A stretch of 64,000 nucleotides of DNA from Clostridium sp. CM027 (GTDB taxonomy: Bacteria > Bacillota > Clostridia > Clostridiales > Clostridiaceae): positions 3,366,501-3,430,500 of the forward strand of contig NZ_CP077725.1 of assembly GCF_024730565.1 (NCBI RefSeq). Direction: 5' to 3'. Numbering within the stretch: the stretch's first letter is position 1; every line of letters starts with the position of its first letter. The notes under the pieces were generated by a model. It had not been told where the DNA came from. It did no database searches and saw nothing but the letters and a program-made list of their open reading frames with translations. This document shows positions 1-8,700 of the stretch, piece by piece. Made by a program: the position numbers and the translations under genes.

Positions 1-1088
1 CCATCAACATCTGTAAAGCTTGGGTTAAAATCAATTACAGCATCAAAAATAAGATTTTTATGTTCGCCCTCGCCTACAATTCTAAAGTCATGAATTGATT
101 TTATTATAGAAAAAGACTTTAATACATCTAAAAGTTCCAAACGAGAGGCATTAACATCTTCATCATCTGTATTTATAGGGTCCATGTGAATAACTAGATA
201 AATGTTAAATTCTTCAGAAATTTCTTTTTCAGCTGTGTCGATAATTTCGTGAATTTTAACTATAGAAATATCACAAGGAACTTCAGCGTGAATAGAACCC
301 ATACATCTACCTGGACCATAGTTATGGATAACTAAATCATGGGCACCGGTAATATGATCATAGGTAAGCAGTTTTTCCTTAAGGCCGTTTACTAAATCCT
401 TATCAGGAGCTTCACCAAGAAGCGGGTTCATAGTTTCGCGAATAAGCTTGTAGCCAGCATATATTATGATAAAGGATACAAGGATTCCTATGTATCCATC
501 TATGGGAAGGTCGATCCAAATAGACAGAAGTAGTGATAGTGCAACGCAGCTTGAACTAACAACATCACTTAATGCATCAGTTGAAGAAGCTTCAAGGGCT
601 GAAGATTTTATAGCCTTGCCCATGGTCTTATTAAATCCACTAATCCAAAGTTTAAATCCTATAGAGGCTAATATTAATACAAAGGGTATAAGTTTGAATA
701 TTACTTTTGAGGGATGAATTACTCTATCAAAAGAGGTTTTAATAAATTCAAAACCTACTAGTATTACTAAAAAGGAAACTATAAGTCCGGAAATATATTC
801 AAGCCTTCCGTGACCAAATGGATGCTCCTTGTCTGGTGGCTTACTAGCTAGTTTAAAACCTAGAATTGTAATAACAGAAGAAGCAACGTCTGAAAGATTA
901 TTAAAGGCATCTGCAGTAATTGCTATACTATTTGATATTATTCCTATAATTAGTTTTGTAGTAAAAAGAACTAAGTTCACTATAATTCCAACTAAGCCGC
1001 CTAGGTAACCATAAGCTTCTCTTACTTTTTTATTATTAACATCCTCCGAATTTTTTACGAATTTTGAAATTAAAAATTTTGATAACAT
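1..1088 (-). CDS. cation diffusion facilitator (CDF) family metal transporter, 3' end cut off
   Basis: The minus-strand frame opens at an ATG at 1088 behind a good AGAGGTG ribosome binding site and is open to the window edge, so the C-terminus is missing. About 362 residues are visible. Several hydrophobic helices lie in the first half. The CDF signatures are present: ADAFNNLSD in TM2, HPFGHGRLEYIS just after it, and STDALSD in TM5, which supply the Asp/Asn/His ligands of the transport site. A cytoplasmic domain containing HNYGPGR and HAEVP follows. The family exports divalent metals such as Zn2+, Fe2+ or Mn2+ in exchange for protons; the metal cannot be read from the sequence. It is divergent from the M18 peptidase gene. 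Confidence 0.93.
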   Translation of the reverse strand, partial: MLSKFLISKFVKNSEDVNNKKVREAYGYLGGLVGIIVNLVLFTTKLIIGIISNSIAITADAFNNLSDVASSVITILGFKLASKPPDKEHPFGHGRLEYISGLIVSFLVILVGFEFIKTSFDRVIHPSKVIFKLIPFVLILASIGFKLWISGFNKTMGKAIKSSALEASSTDALSDVVSSSCVALSLLLSIWIDLPIDGYIGILVSFIIIYAGYKLIRETMNPLLGEAPDKDLVNGLKEKLLTYDHITGAHDLVIHNYGPGRCMGSIHAEVPCDISIVKIHEIIDTAEKEISEEFNIYLVIHMDPINTDDEDVNASRLELLDVLKSFSIIKSIHDFRIVGEGEHKNLIFDAVIDFNPSFTDVD

Positions 1089-1263
1089 ATTTTTCACCTC
1101 TGATTATATAGTATAATTTAAAAAGTTAATTTTAAACATATATTCGATAATTAATTATAGCATTTATTTGGATTTTATAGAAATTTTATTAAAAAAATTG
1201 TTATAATAGAGAAGGGGATAAGCAAAGTAATTATGTGCTTTAACACTCATTGGAGGAATATAT

Positions 1264-2565
1264 ATGAATAAGGAATTAGAATTTGCCCAAAATCTTATTG
1301 ATTTTATTTATGATAGTCCAACATCTTATCATGCTGTAGCAAAGGTTAAAGAAGATTTATGTAAAGAAGGCTTTGTGGAAATTAAAGAAGAAGAAAAGTG
1401 GAACCTTAAAAAAAGCGGGAAATATTTTGTGACTAAAAATGACTCCGCACTAATTGCGTTTGTAGTTGGAAAGGGAGAAATCGAAGAAAATGGCTTTAAA
1501 ATTATTGGCGCTCATACAGATTCGCCTACATTTAGAATTAAACCAGCACCAGAAATGGTAGTAGATAATACGTATGTAAGATTAAACACAGAGGTTTATG
1601 GCGGACCTATATTAAATACTTGGATGGATAGGCCTCTTGCAATAGCTGGACGGGTAACTTTGCGAGACAAAAATATTCTATATCCAGAAACTAAGTTAGT
1701 AAATATTAAAAAGCCTATAATGATAATTCCTAATTTAGCTATTCATATGAATAGAGAAATAAACACTGGAATTGAACTAAATAAGCAAAAGGATACATTG
1801 CCACTACTTTCAATGGTGAGCAACGAATTAGAAAAAGATAATTATCTTATGAGTGCCATTGCAAAGGAATTATCTGTAGATCATAAACAAATTATAGATT
1901 TTGATTTATTCCTTTATGAATACGAAAAGGGTTCAATTATCGGGTTAAACAATGAATTTATATCAAGCTCAAGATTAGATGATTTAGCAATGGTACATGC
2001 AGGAATAAGAGCACTAGCTATAGCGCCAGCCGCAGAGGCAACAAATGTAATGGTTTGTTTTGATAATGAAGAAGTAGGAAGCTCAACAAAGCAAGGTGCG
2101 GACTCAAATATGCTAGTTAATATATTAGAGCGTATTACAATATCTTTAGATAAAAATCGTGAGGATTTTTTAAGATCAATTTCTAAATCTTTTATGATAT
2201 CAGCGGATAATGCACATGCTGTTCATCCTAATAGTCCAGAAAAGAATGACCCAACAAATAAGCCTTATATGAACAAAGGCCCAGTTATAAAAATTAATGC
2301 TAATCAAAACTACACAACTGATAGTAACTCTGATGCAGTTTATGAATTAGTTTGTGAAAAAGCAGGGGTGCCGGTGCAAAAATTTGTTAATCGTTCTGAT
2401 GCACGTGGTGGGTCAACTATAGGACCAATATCTTCAACTCATTTAAATATACGCTCGGTAGATATAGGAAGCCCAACTCTAGCTATGCATTCTATAAGAG
2501 AACTAGGCGGAGTAATAGACCATACTTATGTTACGAAATCATTTGAAAAATTTTATAAAATTTAA
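1264..2565 (+). CDS. M18 family aminopeptidase
   Basis: This 433-aa protein has the usual length of bacterial M18 (aspartyl/aminopeptidase I) enzymes, cytosolic di-zinc peptidases that remove N-terminal residues from peptides. Metal and catalytic motifs are visible: GAHTDSP near residue 80, SSRLDDLAM near 240, DNEEVGS near 268, SADNAHAVHPN near 315, and a C-terminal STHLNIRS...LAMHSIREL. The ATG at 1264 follows TGGAGGAA at a good distance. The gene stands alone, with a strong hairpin terminator downstream. Confidence 0.95.
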   Translation: MNKELEFAQNLIDFIYDSPTSYHAVAKVKEDLCKEGFVEIKEEEKWNLKKSGKYFVTKNDSALIAFVVGKGEIEENGFKIIGAHTDSPTFRIKPAPEMVVDNTYVRLNTEVYGGPILNTWMDRPLAIAGRVTLRDKNILYPETKLVNIKKPIMIIPNLAIHMNREINTGIELNKQKDTLPLLSMVSNELEKDNYLMSAIAKELSVDHKQIIDFDLFLYEYEKGSIIGLNNEFISSSRLDDLAMVHAGIRALAIAPAAEATNVMVCFDNEEVGSSTKQGADSNMLVNILERITISLDKNREDFLRSISKSFMISADNAHAVHPNSPEKNDPTNKPYMNKGPVIKINANQNYTTDSNSDAVYELVCEKAGVPVQKFVNRSDARGGSTIGPISSTHLNIRSVDIGSPTLAMHSIRELGGVIDHTYVTKSFEKFYKI

Positions 2566-2595
2566 TAAAAAGATAACTTAAGCACATTTAAAAAG

Positions 2596-2627
2596 AACTC
2601 ACAATGTTTCATTGTGAGTTTTTTTTG
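2596..2627 (+). terminator. Rho-independent terminator of the M18 peptidase gene
   Basis: A perfect 10-bp stem (AACTCACAAT paired with ATTGTGAGTT) with a 5-nt loop is followed by a run of eight T. It sits 30 nt after the stop codon. Confidence 0.93.
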
Positions 2628-2730
2628 TTGTTTTTGCTAATAATTAAACAATTAGTTGGAGATAATAATTTCAACTAGGTCTAAAACTTTACAAATATTA
2701 TTAACAAAAAGTGTTGAAAGGGTGTTTATA

Positions 2731-5700
2731 ATGCCATATGCTACATTAGGGGCAATAGCCGTAATAAGTATTTTAATCTACATAGTGATAAGAAAAAATC
2801 TGAATTATTATGAAGAGGAAAATTTACTAAAAGATGTTCCAACCATAAATGTGAATAGAGAAGATTTAGAGAAACATGCTTTCGAAATGGCACGTCATTA
2901 TGCTGATGTGAAAAATACTAATTGTAAGAAAAAGCTTATTAGTAATTTAGATAGAAGTTATGAAAAGATTTTAAATGGCTATGATAGCATGGATAAAGAA
3001 GAAAAAAATAAAAAAGATGTATTGCCTGCTTCTGAATGGCTTTTGGATAATCTTTACTTGGTAGAGAAGGAGTATAAGAGTATAAAATATAACATGCCAC
3101 AAAATTATTATAAAGACTTACCGGTGATATACAAAGGTTTCATGAAGGGCTATCCAAGAGTTTATCATATTGCTATAGAAATAGCATCTCACACCGATGG
3201 TAGGATGGATGAAACAGTTATTGAGAATTTTATTAGGGCCTATCAAAGGAGTGCTGTACTGACGTCTGGTGAACTTTGGGCTATTCCTATAATGTTAAGA
3301 ATAGCATTAATTCAAAATATTAGTAGGATAACTGAAAAAATTGTTAAAGCGAAGCAAGATAAAAAAGAAGCAGAAAAAGTTGCAGAGCGGTTAATCAATG
3401 CTTTTAATGAAGATAAAATTGTCAAAGAGATATATTTATTAGAAAATGAAAAATTTACATTCAATTCTCATTTTACAGAAAGATTATTGAAATTGTTAAG
3501 GGATAATGGTATTGATTCTAAAGAGGTTTATGATTTTATAGATGAAAGGCTTGGAGCGCAGGAAACAAGCCTAGAAGAAATTATAGTATTAGAGCATCAA
3601 ATGGAAGCTAATTTTGAAATATCTATGGCAAATTCCATTAATAGTATAAGGGTTATTGAAGGTTTAAATTGGGAAAATTATTTTGAAAAGCTAAGTGCTG
3701 TAGAGGGTATTTTGAGAGAAGATCCTTCACATATTTATAGAGAAATGGATTTTCAATCTAGAGATAAGTATAGACACGAAATAGAAAGGATATCTAAAAA
3801 TATAAAGCTTCCAGAATCATATATAGCAAAAAAAGCTATTGAATGTTGCGAAGAAAGTGAATTTTCAGAAAATAATACCTATGAACAACATGTTGGATAT
3901 TATTTGATAGATAAGGGACTAAATAAATTAAAGCGAAAAATAGGATATGAGAATACTGGTATAGAGAGGCTCAAAAACAGCATAAAGAAGAATGTAGAAA
4001 ATTTTTATATAGGCACTATTATTATATTTACAACGATAATAATATGTCTAATTATTGCGAGTAGCCTATTAAATGATAGTAACAAAGATTTATGGAGATA
4101 TTGTCTTGCCATAATTGTTATATTAGTACCCTGTAGCGAAATAGTAATATCGATTTTCAATTGGAGTGTGAGTGTTCTGAGTACTCCTTCTTTTATTCCT
4201 AAAATGGATTTTAAAGAAGTAATACCAGAAAAATATAGTACGGTTGTAGTAATTCCAACACTATTAAATAATCCTAGTAGGGTAGTCGAATTAATAAATG
4301 ATTTAGAAGTATACTATTTAGCCAATGCTCAGGAAAATTTGTTTTTTGCATTACTGGGGGACTTTAAAGATAGTGATACTGAGGAGGAAGTAGAAGATAA
4401 GTCAATAGTTAATGTTGGGCTTTTAGCCATAGAAAGTTTAAATAAAAAGTATTGCAAGCCTGATAAAAAGATATTTTTCTTTCTAAATAGACATAGACAG
4501 TACAATGAAAAAGAAAACAAGTGGATTGGATTTGAACGAAAACGCGGAAAGCTTATGGAGTTTAATGAGTTTTTAAGAGGTAACGAGAATACTAGTTACG
4601 ATGTAATAAGCAGCAATTCTCTGAACCTTAGAAAGGTTAAATATGTTATTACATTAGATGCGGACACGAAGCTTCCAAGGGACTCTGCAAAAAAACTTAT
4701 AGGGGCTATGGCTCATCCACTAAACAATGCTGTCATAAATAATAGTAAAAAGAAAGTGGATAGAGGTTACGGTTTAATGCAACCGAGAGTAGGAGTGTCT
4801 ATTCTTAGCGCAAACAAAACTCTATTTTCAAAGATATTTTCTGGGGAAACGGGTATAGATATTTATACTACTGCTGTATCTGATGTATACCAGGATTTAT
4901 TTGGGGAAGGGATTTTTACTGGAAAAGGGATTTATAATGTAGATGTATTTAATTATATGTTAAAAGATGAAATACCTGAAAATACTGTATTAAGCCATGA
5001 CTTGTTAGAGGGCTGCTATGTTAGGACTGCATTAGTTACTGATGTGGAATTCATAGATGGATACCCAGCTTATTACAATTCTAGTTGTATGAGATTACAC
5101 AGGTGGACTAGAGGTGATTGGCAATTATTACCTTGGCTTACAAAACATTCGCCAATAAATAAAATATCTAAATGGAAAATATTTGATAATTTAAGGAGGA
5201 GCTTACTCGCACCCTCCATTACGATTTTGCTCATACTTGCATTAGGTGGAATATTGCCTGATGGGACGGATAAATGGGTTATCGCAGCATTTGTTGCGGT
5301 TTTAGCGCCTATACTTTTTGATGTATCCGAAGCTGTAGTTTCTCCTGCTGCAGGTATAAGTTTATCGGGTAAAATTCAAAATGGGTCTATGGCTATAGAA
5401 CAAATATTTTTGATTATTTGTTTTATACCTTTTCAAGCGTATATGATGTTGGATGCCATAATTAGAACATTATATAGAATAATGGTAAGCAAGAAAAATT
5501 TATTAGAGTGGCAGACAGCGGCAGACGTAGAGGTGAAACTAGGGAAAAAACTTAAAAATTTCATAGCTTTTATGTGGATTGAAAGTGCAATTTCACTTTT
5601 GATTTTATTTTTAGCATTTAATTCAAGTTTGAGTATTGGGTTTCTTAGTATACCGTCCTGTGTGCTTTGGTTTTTAAGCCCTGTAATTGCATATGTTATA

Positions 5701-8700
5701 AGTCGCGATAGAAGTTTAGAAACTTTTAAAATGATGGTTGAAGAAAAGATCTTTTTAAGGAAATTAAGTAGGAAAACTTGGGCGTATTTTGAGGATTTTG
5801 TCAATGACGAAAATAATTGGCTTGGACCAGATAATTATCAAGAAGATCCGCCTAATGGATTAGCCCAGAGAACTTCACCCACTAATATGGGTATGGAATT
5901 AACGTCAAATATAGTTGCCTATGATCTAGGGTATATAGGCATAATGGAAGTAACACAAAGAATAGAGAAAATTATGACTTCAATTGAGGACATGGTTACG
6001 TATAAGGGTCATTTTTATAATTGGTATGATACTAAAACTAAAACTCCACTTTATCCTAGATATGTGTCCACTGTGGATAGCGGGAACTTAGTTGGTTATC
6101 TCTGGTTGGTTTCTCAATCACTAGAAGAATATTTGTGTAATCCAATATTTAATCTTGTGCAAGTGGAGGGTTTGCAAGACACAATAAGGCTTGCTAGTGA
6201 AGAAATAGAAGAATCCAAAGAAATGAAAGAATTATATCATGAAGTGATTGTCACCTTAGGCAATGACAAAACAGATTTTTATTCTTGGAGAACTGTGCTT
6301 GTAGATTTAGCATCAAGGGTTACGGAAGTACAAAAAGGCAAGGAGCCATATTGGAATAAAAAACTCAAAGGTGATGTGGATAAGTTCTTAGAGGAAATAA
6401 ATGAATTTTTCCCTTGGTTTGAGTTTATCCATGAAAAAAACTTTGATATAGACATTAGTAATTCTTTAAAAAGCTTAATCGAAAACACAGCAATAAATTG
6501 TATTCCAGAAAAAACCACCAACATATTAAATATGTTAAATGGCATGTCAAAAAGTGATGAATCTTTAGAGAAATTAAAAGATTTACTGCAAAATACAAAA
6601 GAAAAAGCTCAAGTGGTTATTAGTAGCATTGAGAGCTTAAAAGAAAGACTAAATTCAATGGCAGAAGCTACTGATTTTAAAATGTTGTATGATGAAGAAA
6701 GAGAACTGTTTAGAATTGGATATGACGTTGAGAATGATAGTCTAGGTAAGAGCTATTACGATTTACTTGCGTCTGAGTCAAGGCAGGCTAGCTTTGTTGC
6801 CATAGCAAAAGGAGATGTTCCTAAAAAACACTGGTTTAAGCTTGGTAGGTCTATGACTCTTATGGGTAAAAGTAAGGGATTAGTTTCTTGGAGTGGGACC
6901 ATGTTTGAATATATGATGCCCCTACTTATAATGAAAAATTATCCGGAAACAATGCTAGATGAAACTTATAAAGCTGTAATTGGGGCACAAAAGAAATATT
7001 GTAATGAAAGAGGGGTGCCTTTTGGAATATCTGAATCTGCATTTTATAATTTCGACATAAATTCAAATTACCAATACAAGGCATTTGGGGTAGCAGGAGT
7101 AGGACTCAAGTCAGGACTCGAAGATGAATTGGTTATTGCGCCATACGCTACTGTTATGGCACTGCAAACTGATTTTAGAGGATCTTATGATAATCTTAAG
7201 AGCCTTGCTTTGGAAGGATTAGAAGGAACTTATGGTTTTTATGAAGCGGTAGATTACACTAAAAACAGAATGTTAAAAGAGGAACCTAAGGCTATTATTA
7301 AGTGCTTCATGATTCATCATGAAGGTATGAGCTTAATGGCAATAGACAATGTATTATTAAATAATATTCTTCAAAAAAGATTTCATACTTTGCCAAAGGT
7401 CAAAGCTACAGAGCTATTGCTTCAAGAGAAAATTTCTAAGAGAGTGGTATATGATAGAAAATATAAATTTAATATATCAGGAACTACTATAGGAAAACAA
7501 AAGATTATAGTTAGAAAATATATTACAGCTAAAACGGAAACTCCAGAAACACATTTAATTTCTAATGGAAGTTATTCGCTAATGATTTCTAATAGTGGGT
7601 CAGGGTATGCTATGCGAGATAGAACTATGATTTATAGATGGAGGGAAGATGTCACTAAGGACAATACAGGCATGTTCGTGTATATCAAAGATATGGATGA
7701 ACATGAATACTTCAGTGCAGCTTATGAACCTTGTAAAAAGGTAGGGAATAGTTATGAGGTAACATTCGCCTTAGACAAAGCTGAATTTACAAGGGACGAT
7801 GGTGATATTACTACTCGCACGGAAATCACTGTGTCTACAGAGGATGACTCAGAGGTAAGAAGATTATCCATTACAAATCATGGTACCGTAAGTAAAAGTT
7901 TAGAAATAACAAGCTATTTAGAAGTAACTCTAGCTCATTATGATGCAGACATAGTCCATCCAGCTTTTGGGAATCTATTTGTAAAAACAGAGTATATAGA
8001 TAATCCTAGCTGCATCCTGGCAACGAGAAGACCTAGGGCTAAGGGTAAAAATCAACCTTGGATTATGCAAACTGTTGCAACGGAGGGAACTACCGTAGGA
8101 ACTGTTCAATATGAGACTAGCAGAGAGAGTTTCATAGGGCGTGGTGAAAATACAATACACCCTATAGCAATGAAGCAAGACTCAATTTTATCCAATACTG
8201 TAGGGGCGGTGCTTGACCCTATAGTAAGTATGAGGAGAAGAGTAAATATAAAACCTGGTGAAACGTGCATTATAGCTTTCACTACTTCGATAGCTGATAG
8301 TAAAGTGGAAGTAATAAGTTTAGCTAAGAAATATAGTGAACTTCACAATGTAAATGCGGTGTTTGAACTGGCGTGGAGCCAAACTCAGGTAGACATGAAA
8401 TATCTAGGTATAAAATCTAGCCAAGCAAATTTATACCAAGTAATGGCTTCTAAAATATTATTTTTAAATTCCACTTTTAAACAAAGAGAAGAAAATATAA
8501 AAAATGTAAAGAAGGGACAATTTACGCTTTGGGGATATGGTATTTCAGGAGATTTACCTATAATTCTACTTATAGTTCGTGAGAGCAAAGATAAAGATCT
8601 CGTTCGTCAACTTTTAAATGCCCATGAATACTTAAGCCTTAAAGGGTTAAGAGTTGATTTGGTAATAATAAATCTTCAAAAAGCCTCATATGATCAGCCT

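Noticed and set aside
466-717. Plus-strand 83-aa frame at the window start
   Set aside because: It lies entirely inside the CDF transporter gene on the other strand, whose motifs are clear.
2656-2730. TTG start for the glucan synthase
   Set aside because: It has only a poor ribosome binding site, and the ATG at 2731 has AAAGGGTG at good spacing and opens into the membrane helix.
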